Shown one piece after another: positions 24,922 through 35,700 of a stretch of 64,000 nt of DNA (position 1 is its first letter; each line of letters starts with the position of its first letter). This DNA is from Plantago major (lineage: Eukaryota > Streptophyta > Magnoliopsida > Lamiales > Plantaginaceae). A program made the position numbers and the translations under genes. The stretch spans positions 62,001 to 126,000 of the forward strand of contig JAIFAC010000165.1 in the NCBI GenBank assembly GCA_026545765.1. Direction: 5' to 3'. Below the pieces are notes generated by a model. It saw only the letters and a list, made by a program, of their open reading frames with translations, searched no databases and was not told where the DNA came from.

Positions 24922-25372
24922 TGGTATCGGGCGGGGAGGTTCTAAGCATACACTTTGAACCTAGATCCCAGATAGGTGAAGGAACTTTGTCCATTTTAGA
25001 GGACTATTTAATTTGTGTGTTAAGTGTGCGGAATGTCTGAGTGATGCACCCGTTCTCAAACCGAGAACTACGAGAAATGGAAAAATAACATGATGCTCCA
25101 CCTTGAAGCCATAAGTGGCGAAATGATCGAAGTGATAAAGAATGGCCCGATAGTTATTCAACAACTTAAACAAGTCATGGAGGTTTCTAATGGTAGAGCA
25201 GAGATCAAGCGAAGGATCTTCACAAAGCGATCGTCAACAAGTGGGAGATCTACTAGTCGAGTTATTCTGAACCAAAGCCAGAGAACTACGGACATCGGAA
25301 GATGCGAGAAATCGTCTGGATGGTCAAGCTCGTAATATCATCATCGGATCAACTTTTGAGCACATCTGAGGA
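24922..25372 (+). pseudogene. Second PBS and truncated gag start after LTR B
   Basis: The PBS TGGTATCGGGCGG starts at 24922. A gag N-terminus nearly identical to 11653-12040 follows (open frame 25090-25335, including IEVIKNGPIVIQQLKQV). Similarity to element A ends near 25372 at GAGCACATCTGAGGATAAT, then unrelated AT-rich DNA begins. It is a truncated unit. Confidence 0.8.
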
Positions 25373-25875
25373 TAATTTTTTAAAAAAAAACATGTTTTTT
25401 TTGATGCGATAATACCATATTTTTACATTTTCTATAGTTAACGTAAATAAGCAACGATGATATAATATTGAATGAAGAAGAATCTTAAATGAGCCATAAT
25501 CAGCGTTATTCACATAAATTTAAATCATATAATTTTACCGATTAATTTATTTTATCATTCACTTTACATTTATTATTAAAAGTCATTATCTGGCGGGTTA
25601 ATCTTAGTAATGTAATCAAATACCGGTTTAGTCTATGAGCAGTGAGCACCAGGACACATCTAATTTAAGCCCAATACAATTTTTGAAAATGTAAGGTGAG
25701 TTAGTTAGGCGCAATTAAAGTTTGGGCTCAACGGACCGGACCTTTCCAAACTGATGTTGTGATTGGTACGTCAAAACTCTCCCTCTACGATTTTTCAGCT
25801 CCCTTTTGGCTTTCCAGTTTCTCTCATAAAAACAGTCGGCCATTAAAAGGGTAGAAAAGCGCTCTCAACATTTCC
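25373..25875. other. Unique DNA between retroelement and MYG1-like gene
   Basis: AT-rich sequence leading into the 5' region of the next gene. The last 150 bp are pyrimidine-rich (CTCTCCCTCTACG, TTTCCAGTTTCTCTC), as is common in plant 5' leaders. No other gene is seen. Confidence 0.5.
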
Positions 25876-28506
25876 ATGTTCAAAGCATTTTCACGAACCT
25901 TTCGCAGCACCCAAATACCTAGTCTCTTCGCTCCCAAATTCAAAACCCAATCGCCGTTTCAACTCACTCTAGCATCCATGTCTACTGCTGCATCCGTTAA
26001 GCGGTAGGCACTCACCATGGAAGCTTCCATTGCGACGAAGCTCTTGGCTGCTTCATGATTCGTCTCACCAACAAGTTCTCCGAAGCTCACATCGTCCGCA
26101 CTCGTGACCCCCAGGTCTTCATTTCATCTGTATCTCCTTTCAATTGAAGATTTTTGTATGCAGGCCAAGTGTTTGATGAAATGTCTCAATGGTTTTTATG
26201 CAGGTTCTGGACACCCTGGATGCCGTGCTTGACGTTGGTGGCGTTTATGACCCTTCAAGGACAGATATGATCATCACCAGAAGGGTTTTGAGGAGGTTTT
26301 TGGACATGGGTTTACTACTAAACTTAGTAGTGCTGGTCTTGTTTACAAGGTGCAGTCTTTTCTCTATTTCTTATTTATTTTTGCGTTCCAGCACAGTGGT
26401 TAGACTGCTCTTTTGTGATGTAGATTACAACATGGTTTCTTGTTTGGTTTAATTGCTGTGATTACTTGAAAAGATTGAATTTTTGAAGCCGAGGCTAGTT
26501 TTTTTTCCTGTTAATTGGCCTATGTAATAACCTTTGCGGTGTTGTGGCTTGTTATGCATAGCACTTTGGCAAGGAGATCATTGCCAAGGAGCTTCAAGTT
26601 GATGAAGACCATCCAGATGTACACCGTTTATTTGTGGCTATCTATAAAAGCTTCATGGAGGTAATTCAGCATTTAGCTTTCTGGATTATTTTTTTCTCTT
26701 ATGTTCTTTCATTGTTGGTGAAAGATTCAGCTTTAATTCAGCTGGTATGCATCAGCATTTAGTAGCAATGGTGGTGTCATTTTTTTTCGGCTGTGGAGTG
26801 ACCTTTGTTTGGGATTAGTTTAGTCATTGTTAAGGTTAAGCAACAACATGCACCCTCTCCAAAATATTCTCAACCTGCTGAATTTTGGTCCGACGTACCA
26901 TTACCTTGTATTTTATTGCTGTTCAAAGTAGTCAATCGCCGAACTTGCTTACCTGTTTTAGTCTGTAGTTCTGAATACCGATTACGCCTCACAATCTTTT
27001 CTGCTTCCAGTGAGTTAGAGTTTCGCATATAAAAAACTAGCTACACATTGTTTAGGAGTTCAGTTATGTGTCAATATCATGACTGCAGATGTCAAGGAAA
27101 GCTAAAATCACTCATCAAGAATCAGTTCCTTAAATTTGCCCGGATAGTTTATCTGAATTCATAGTAATTTTTCTGAAGCTCCGCTTGGTTTACATTGATG
27201 CTGTTGCCTGATCTAGTGGAGTACAAAAGTTGTCCCCCCCCCCCCCCTCATTTTCTTTCCTAACATACTTTCTTCTGTTGACAGGCAATTGATGCCATTG
27301 ATAATGGAATCAATCAGTATGACACTGACCAGCCACCGAGATATGTGAATAACACACACCTCTCTTCTCGAGTCGGAAGGTTTAATTTGGATTGGACAGA
27401 TCCTGACCAATCAGCTGAAAAGGAAAATGCTGCATTTGATCGTGCAATGGCTCTGGCTGGTAGTGAGTTTCTAGAGGTAAGATTTCTTCAGAATAGTTTC
27501 ATAAGCATTTGATCTGGAGCTTATATTCATGGAATTCTAACATCCATTCTTTATATTCAGTCTGTTCGCAGTCATGCAAGGTCTTGGCTACCAGCTCGTT
27601 CAATTGTGATGAAGTGCCTTGAAAATAGAATAGATGTTGATCCTAGTGGAGAAATTTTGGTCTTGGACAGATTTTGCCCAGTAAGAATCTCGTCATGACT
27701 TACACATGAATATGGATATGGTTCATTTGTATGTGCTTATTTTGTAGCATTTCATGTTTTTCTACTGTCTTTTTGGTCTAGATTTAGATTTCAATGGTGC
27801 ATTCCGAGCAGAAAGTCAAGTTACCAGTTTAAGAGCTGTGATCTGATCGTCATCTGAATCCTGTAATCATTCTATACCTCAACAGGGACTCTAAATTGTG
27901 TTTCCTTTTTTCTTTTTGTGTGTGCAGTGGAAGCTTCATTTGTTTGAGCTGGAGGAAGAGTTGAAGATTAACCCACCAGTTAAATATGCTCTCTATGAGG
28001 TATGGGCAATTTTACCCCCCTCATACTGTTTGATGTATTAGTTGCCTTATTTGAGCCTCGATTCATCATATAGTTTGTTCATTCACAAAATCACATATTT
28101 TCACGTTGATAAGAAATCAAATCTATCCGTCTCCATGTTATCATATTTCAGTCAGATTATTGTCCTGCTCCTGAGCGAGTGACTCATATTTTTTCTTCAT
28201 CTATTTATGTTCTTGTGGACTTGTAGTGTTTTAGGAAAGGTACAATTCTCTTGTTATGATTAATGTGCACATGTGATGTAATTGTTCTAGGATGATCGTA
28301 GCAAAGGCTGGCGAGTTCAGGCAGTAGCTGTGGCTCCGGATAGATTTGAGAGTCGCAAGGCTCTTCCAGCTCAGTGGCGAGGCCTTAGAGACGAAGAACT
28401 GTCTAAGGAATCAGGAATTCCTGGATGTGTTTTTGTTCACATGAGTGGTTTCATTGGTGGTAATCTAACATTTGAGGTGCACTTGCAATGGCCAAGGCTG
28501 CTTTGA
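25876..28506 (+). CDS. MYG1: MYG1-like DHH-type exonuclease (UPF0160), seven exons, two frame breaks
   Basis: MYG1 proteins are DHH-type metal-dependent nucleases; the animal protein is a 3'-5' RNA exonuclease of nucleus and mitochondria. Exons: 25876-26114, 26204-26349, 26562-26660, 27285-27476, 27561-27680, 27928-27999, 28291-28506, all with GT-AG introns. The first ~43 residues (MFKAFSRTFRSTQIPSLF...) are Arg/Ser-rich without acids, a likely mitochondrial presequence; an inner Met (MSTAAS) could give a cytosolic form. The family motifs HHGSFHCDEALG, DVGGVYDP and DHHQKGF are all encoded. However, a base is missing after 26004 (CGGTAGGC where CGGGTAGGC is needed, creating TAG) and another after 26260 (TCAAGGACAG for TCAAGGGACAG). 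With both restored the gene would encode about 361 residues. Both losses are in G runs, so sequencing error is likelier than a pseudogene. Confidence 0.85.
27234..27247. repeat. C14 homopolymer in a MYG1 intron
   Basis: Fourteen C in a row, 37 bp upstream of the acceptor of exon 4. Its length is uncertain in any error-prone assembly. Confidence 0.9.
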
Positions 28507-30071
28507 AGATCTGACCTCAAATAGAAGCAAAAAGTTTCAGTTAGAATTATGATTGCCTGAGCAGAATTTGAGTACAAGTTTCTCAGGTTTACTTCATTGA
28601 TTTAACTTCTTTAAAGCCGTGATTACTGTTATGTCTATTTAAACGCCAAATTAGACTGGCAATTGCTAGAGGTTAGAGAAGCCTTGCAATCTAAGAGGAT
28701 TTGTACTAGTTGAGGTATCATTAATTGGTTGACACAAGAATTTTTGTTGCTTCAAACTCTGGTCTTCACTATTTTAGATTTAGCTTCTTGAAAATTTGTT
28801 CGAAGCTGAGAAATATATTCCTTTTGCCTGCATAATTGTTGTTTTGTACTCGCAGAACTTATTTTCGAAGGAATGAAAGTCTAAACCGGTCACAGTCCAT
28901 ACCATTTGCCATTTGGTCCTTCTCCCTGAACAAGTGTACCTAATAAATGTACTGTATATTTTAAACCAGAAAGGACATTCATGGCATTGAAATCGAACTC
29001 CTATGCTTTGATTCTTTTACACAAATCCTGCCCAATCCTTTTATGTTGAAACATGAGAAATAAGTGCACATGAATCTTGTGCAGAACAAAACTAGTCCCT
29101 GTCCAATTAAGCAGAACAAAATCTACTTATCCAAACTACTCAACAATTACATTTCAATTTCAACTTCAATGATATGCCTAGACAACATTGGCACCAAGTT
29201 TGGAAATGAAATAAATTTATATATCAGTTATATTTGTACAAATTTTAAAAGATGATCAACATAAAAGATTTGCTAATTTACTGTTCCATGGGCCTACAAA
29301 CAACAACCTCACTCATTGGTTAAATTTGTTGACACTTGCAACTTTGCTCATTAAAATGATCTTTAGTGGAAAATGGTGAATGATTACTCTTTCTTTTTTT
29401 TTTGTAGAGAATACAAATATTTAAATTTGTCACATATTCTTGAATTGGGAACCAATTTTGTCAATTTCATGTGATATGTATGAGATAGATAATAGGCAGT
29501 GCATAATACAGCTGCCATGTTCAGATGCATGATCTACTGCTGGGTGTCCAACTGTACATACTACATACCATGTGCAATAGTTTTTCCCTTCTTTTACAAT
29601 AATAATTGACTTGGTTAATCTCCTTCTCTTTTAATCACACTATGCTACTACTAACTTTAGCATGTAGCAGAACTGGAATTGTTTTTCTACCAATTGTAAG
29701 TCACAGTAACCAGTGATTAGTAAAACACGAGCAGACGAGTTTACGCCCAGGAGTTGAAATCGTAACTTGAAAAAATGGAAAGTTATGAAGTTATTAAAAC
29801 AAGGGATGAAGCATGTTTACGAAGTTATTAAAACAAGGAATGAAAGCATATGTTTCCATCTGAGCAAACCAAGTGTAACCTGAAATTCTCATGTTTTTAA
29901 ATGTTAAAAGCCCAACTCCTTGTGGACTAAAATAGTTATACTTGCTTCTATATTTCTATTTGATTTCAAATCTACCTCAAAACCGAAGCTCCAACTTGTG
30001 AATGCAAGTGTCAATTCTCCACAAATAGGAGTATTAAATTAGAAAGTGACCTCTTGCCAACAGAAACATAG
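28507..30071. other. Intergenic, MYG1-like to phytocyanin
   Basis: 3' region of the MYG1-like gene and upstream region of the phytocyanin gene. No further gene is recognised. Short duplicated phrases are present (AAGTTATTAAAACAAGG twice near 29787 and 29821). Confidence 0.5.
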
Positions 30072-30079
30072 TATATATA
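30072..30079 (+). promoter_or_regulatory. TATA box of the phytocyanin gene
   Basis: TATATATAAG about 105 bp upstream of the ATG at 30183, leaving a leader of roughly 75 nt. Confidence 0.5.
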
Positions 30080-30182
30080 AGTATATAACAAATACCCACA
30101 CAATTCATCTCCATCTACCTCTTTCACAAGATCATCAATTTGTGAAAAAGGCAAAAAAGATTGGCAGAGAAAACCAATCAAG

Positions 30183-30854
30183 ATGCCAAAATCCTATCTT
30201 TTCTCTGCCATTCTCATAGTTCTACTCTCAATCCAACCCAAACTCTCACTATGCAGCAGAGCCATCCACAAAGTTGGAGACTTGGCTGGTTGGAACATTC
30301 CAACCATTAACACAGAAGTCTACTCCAAATGGTCCAAGACTCACAAGCTCAACATTGGAGATTCACTTTGTAAGTCACATTCTTAACCAACAATCTAATC
30401 ATAACAATTTTCACTTGATAAAAATCTCATCTTTGTGTTTCTTGATGCAGTTTTCTTGTACCCACCAAGCCAAGATTCAATAATCCAGGTGACAAAAGAA
30501 GCATACAACAGCTGCAACTTGAAAAACCCAATAGTGTTCATGAACAATGGGAACTCATTGTTCAACATAACTAGGCCAGGTGAGTACTACTTCACAAGTG
30601 GAGAAGATGGACATTGTGCCAAGGCTCAGAAGCTCCATGTGACTGTCTATGGAAATGGAACATGGTACGAAGCCTCACCGGCACCCGATTCGGCTGCACC
30701 GGGTCCAGCGTTCCCTACCGTATTCGGAGGGTCGATTCCAATGCAAGAGGCTTCTTCTGCTTCTTCACCATTGGTTAAAGTTCCAATCTTTTTGGTGGCC
30801 CTGTTTATTGGTTACATTTTATGTATTGATTCACCCTCATTGATTGGTTGTTAA
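30183..30854 (+). CDS. Early nodulin-like (phytocyanin) protein, GPI-anchored type
   Basis: Two exons, 30183-30369 and 30451-30854, with intron GTAAGTC...GATGCAG; the joined product is 196 residues. Residues 1-26 are a signal peptide (hydrophobic SAILIVLLSIQP). A plastocyanin-like domain follows (about 27-125) with the family signatures VGDLAGWNIP, SYxSC-like EAYNSCN and the GHC..AQK end. A Pro/Ala/Ser-rich linker and a hydrophobic tail (VPIFLVALFIGYILCI) fit GPI anchoring to the plasma membrane. Copper ligands are lost: the Cys before GHC is Ser (YFTSGEDGHC), the usual His after the first strand is absent, and the Gln/Met position is embedded in AKAQK. It therefore belongs with the early nodulin-like proteins, which act in cell wall or arabinogalactan contexts, not in electron transfer. 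The intron position is the one typical of phytocyanins. Confidence 0.9.
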
Positions 30855-32785
30855 ATTACTACTATATGTGTAAAAAAATTCTTGCTTTCACATTTAAGTA
30901 TAGAGGTGTAATGTATTGATTCTTTGGATTTGTCGGTGGAGGAATTTTCTTCTTCTTTTTGTCATGTAATTCCTTCTTTTTTTCCATCTTTCTTGGTGCG
31001 ACCAGTATACCATTATAGGATTATTCCAAATCAATACGATTTCCTTTTTTGTCATGTAATATTAGCATTTTTTCCCCTAAATTGCAGTTGTAACTTAATT
31101 TTCACAAATGGAACTTGACATTTTTTAAAAACTGTTAGGGATTTATTGGTATAAAATTAAAACTTTGAGTTTAAAAATTTAAATGTTCTTACTTAACTCG
31201 GTTATCTGAATTAGTTCTTGTCCAACAACGTATTAAACTTGTGCCCTGGGTCTGGATAGTGTGTACAGTTTACTTTTGAACCGTTGTGCTTGTAAATTTG
31301 AATATGGAGAGTCCAGACCAATGACTATTAATTATTATCATCAATACTACTACTTTCTATATTTTGCTATATTCTATGAAAAGCAAGTGCCCATTCCGAT
31401 TCTGAACGGGAAAGCTTGTCTGGAAATGTAGCTGTACTGTACGATGCTATACAGCACAAGAATCTAAAAAGTGTAGAAATCAACACACACATACCATTTG
31501 CAAGGTTCAATGTTTGGGTTCTTTTTGCTGAGATCGAGATATTTTTGGGTCTAAACCGATGAATGATCTATTTGTTACTACTAAAATTTAATTGAATTAT
31601 GATTTGTGTTTGTTAGTATAAAATTACAATTTTACAAGTTTGAATAGTGAGTTGTATTGAGTGTTGATTTCAATTAAACTTGTACACCTTAAAAGTTCAT
31701 TAAAATTATAAAGGGAAACTCAATTAAAATGGAATCTGAAGCAAACAGCCTATCAAATTACTAACGAAGTTGTGATAAATTTTAATGTCTTGTTACATTA
31801 TCCTTGGATTTAAGTTTTATCAAATTACTACTTAAGCTTTAAGATCTACTCCCTCCAAGGTCATAACTTCATTCGTACACCTAAAGTTGAACTGCACCCA
31901 CACTGACAGCCTCCGTCGGGGACAATTTCACATTAACTTTTAGGATCTATTAAATGAGAACCAAATATTTTTTCTTGTACTCTAAACACTTTTTAAATAA
32001 AATAATATACAGTAGTTGATTGTGGTTTATAATTTGTTACTATTGAAGTAGTAATTAGTAAGTTTTCCACCAAACCTTTTGAATATTTTATTATTATAAT
32101 AATAGGAGGATTTATCGAAAATGGAAATTAAAAACTTCGTTTAAGACGTCAAAAATTGAAAAACTGGAACATTGTCCCGGAGCAGTATAAGTAGACGATG
32201 AATTTGCTAAACCATGCAAGTACTTACCATCGGGTGTGTGATTAAGAGTAAAGATTAGCTGGCATCAATAATTGGCAGCTACATGTGAGTGCTTTCAGCA
32301 CGTAACAATCTTTAATGTTTTAATCAATCATAATTTCACTAATTTCCTTCGCCACCGACACCTAAGTAAAGGACTCATAAAACAACCTTCACTTCTAAAA
32401 AAGAATGAACCACATTTCTCATGAGACAGACAACTTGTGAAATCTTAGATCCAGTTTTCAACTTCTAGTAGTAAAAGATTAACTGGATTAAGAAGCAACG
32501 TCCATGACTGGAACAGGCAATTTTGCATCATGATCATGAAGATACCATCTTCCTTGAATCAGCTGTTCACAATCGAACACTGCTTAAAACACAAAAACCT
32601 ATATATCAGAACAACAGGACAGGAGAATCATAAACCGGAGAAGGCCTCTTTTGCTTGCATTATTAATACATGCAAGAGGAGAACTCAATCATGAGGTTTA
32701 CGATTCATAATTTACTAAACTCCTAAGCACCCTTTCATCATCATGCATTTTTATTCTGAATTAAGATTTATGCGAGTCACCAAAT
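30855..32785. other. Intergenic, phytocyanin to MTA
   Basis: The tails of two converging genes meet here. No other gene is recognised in this AT-rich stretch. Confidence 0.5.
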
Positions 32786-35700
32786 TTAGCTTCTCATCTC
32801 TATATCGGTGCTTGTTGCTTTCAGGTCTGCTTGACCTGTGGGTTCCATGAACTGGGCTGAAGATGATTTCGTCTCACCTTCAGTAAATGGATTTTTCGAG
32901 GGAGGAGATGGGGCAGGACGGTCCATTTCCATGGCAGTGGATCTAGGCGGTGAAGAGGGCTGCACCTCCACATCAGGGTAAGCCGCCTTGAATCTCGCTC
33001 TTAGCCCTTCATCCACCAACCTTACCCCTTGCAACTGATTACCTAGTGATAACCACCTGAACCAAAAACCATCATTTATTAGATTATTCAGAAAGAAAAA
33101 AAGGATTGAACTTAGCATGAGTACATTAGTATTGCATAACATCAGAGAAGAATGCAGTTGGGGCAGAGCAACATTCACACTCATGGACGGACAAAGGATT
33201 CTTGAGACTTGAAGTATCAAGAACGTTTATCCACCCCCTGGAACATGCTGATTCAATAAGCTCTCCCCGGTCTCCCGTACTACACCAAAAGGGTAGGAGG
33301 TTTTCTTAACCAATTTTCCCACAACATCTTGATCTCTAAAAATTGCATTTGCCTTCCATGAAATACACAGTTGAAACAATAAACATGATGTTCTTGTGAA
33401 TACAAGTAAACATCAAGGATCTGAGTTTTTTAAAAAAATCAGCTATATGGATGGGAAGTTCTTGATTCCAATAGATATTAAATAAGCTTAGTAGAACTAG
33501 ATGTGCATTCAAATAACCTTCAGTCATGGCAGTCATGCACAGTAATGAACAGAAAATGCCCTTCCATTAGATAACAACACTAATAAACGCTTTCCAGTTT
33601 CTTGGCGAGCACACATAATTTCCTACTGTAAAATTATCATCATAGGTCGGTTACTCCAACACTCATTAAGTATGCCATAAAGATTAACTTCATGCAGGGG
33701 ACCCATAAAATCTGATATGAAATCAAGAGAGCATACCCAGCCTGTACATTGTGCATCCTTGCAAACAATTCCAGCTTTCGTGTCCGAGGACTAATCCTTT
33801 CCAGCATTGCATACATCTACAACATATCATGAAACTATACAAGTTATACATTAAAATTTAAAAGTAGCCAGAGCTTTCCAATTAAATGCAGCAAAGAGTT
33901 GGCATGATGCCTAGAACTATAGCGAGCACACAAACAAAAGTAGCCATCGTATGGATAAGTGGGATTGCAGCACCATTAGTCGGCAGAGCCTGACTTACCT
34001 CATCCGGCTTCCGGCTAGTTTCCCGAACCTCAGCAACTATGACATCAGTGTCAATATTTCTATTGACTTCAGGGTTGCCCTTTACTCCGACAAGACAGTG
34101 CTCCTTGCTGTGGTTTAGCCAATGGCCTGTGCGACCTGTTCTGATGATACGCTGAAGTTGATTGGTCTTCACCCAGATGATTTCTTCTACACGCTTGTAA
34201 CCCCAAAGTTCCAAACTAAAAACAATAAACAAAATTAATAAATCTAGTGTGAGAGTTCAGAGAATAACAAACCCAACAGTTGTGGTCCATTATCAACACG
34301 GTGTGCAAGCCGAAGATCATTACATTATGGAACACTCCCACATTTTTTATTTTACGCATGATAAGAACTTTCACTTGCAATATCATGGATTACATATCAT
34401 ACTAAAAATATCACTGATTGCAATACATATAAGGTCAGATCATTCTTCCCACAGTAAAAATGCAGCGTGTGAGTGTACGATTAAAGTAAATCATCTGATA
34501 ATATAGCATACAACATTTCCATAAATGGAGTTTTTAGCATAATAAGACCTTTCAATTGGCATAGAAATATCTCACAGTAATACAACTATTGAATGATCCT
34601 TCCATAGTGAAGATGCAGTAGTGTGCTAATGTTTGATTGCGCATTTGATTATCCAGAGTCCGGAGCGCATGAAAACAGAGACCTTCAAGCAATGCTATTA
34701 GGACTAATATAACTGGAGTACTCAGTTATATGATTATGTATATTGAGTTCAATAGAGGGATCGATAAAAGTTGAGGCTTACCACTCACGCCCGAGCTCCA
34801 TTGCACGTCCTGTGACCCATAGAAATATCAGGCCATCAGACTGTAGTGCAGGAACATTGAGAGTGCGCATTTCATCATCAGCCATGGTTCCATAAGGCAA
34901 TTCCATGTGAATATCCCACGGTGGATCTGCCATTATTACTCCAAACTGTCCTAAAATGTCCACTCTGAATGAACGTATATCACAATTAATCCACTGAGGT
35001 TCTCCGAGCTCTACTTCTGAGCAATAGTGGGCACTAAGCTTCAAGGGCTTTGATGGAGTTATAGCTTGCCCCATCATCATAGGTGATATATCAGGAGTTG
35101 AGTCTAGCTCATAATGGACATACTTGCAAGTCTAACATTGGGGGCAAGAATCAGTTTCTAAATTTTTGGGAATAAAAAAGTATGCTATATCAATAGGTAT
35201 TGAAGGAATAAGATATGCGTACCTTCATGTGACGGCACGTGTCCAGAAATGAGCAATCTCCCAAATTCATATCTGTATGTGCTGCAATTATGCGTCGAAA
35301 ATGAACCTGCATCAATTCAAACGCACATTATGTCCAAGTACATTCATGTAGTTCTGCAAATCCTTGTTGCATTTACGTTAAAAAGAAAGAGGGGGTTGGG
35401 GGGGGGGGGGGGGGGGGACATTTTCTGACTTTGCAATTATTCCGCGACATACTTATGGATTGAATCTTAAATGTTAATAAATACAGAGGTTGGCGTTCGA
35501 TTATGAGAGATGAGACTGGCCCTAAACTATCCTTTCCACAAGCAATATAGGAGGAAGCCTGATGTCGGCAATCTTCTTTTGTCAACGCTAAACAGTATTC
35601 TTTCACTTGAGAGCCACCTTTGCTTTTGAACTAATACAAATATATTGCAACAATTGTTAGATTAACAATACAAGTCTTGTCAAACAAAAGGCAGTTGGAA

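Larger units (their letters stand above)
10010..25372 (+). mobile_element. Ty1/copia retrotransposon A with extra post-pol gene and trailing partial copy
   Basis: The order is LTR (10010-11596), primer-binding site, gag, protease/integrase/RT/RNase H (ending near 17480), a ~5-kb additional gene (18281-23320), a second LTR (23326-24919), and then another PBS plus gag start that stops near 25372. The integrase-before-RT order identifies copia. Long LTRs, an iMet-type PBS and a large post-pol region suggest the Sirevirus lineage, which is known for env-like extra ORFs. The sequence before the second LTR has no polypurine tract and lacks about 850 bp present in element C, so this is a rearranged or recombinant array, not a simple insertion. 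Confidence 0.85.
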
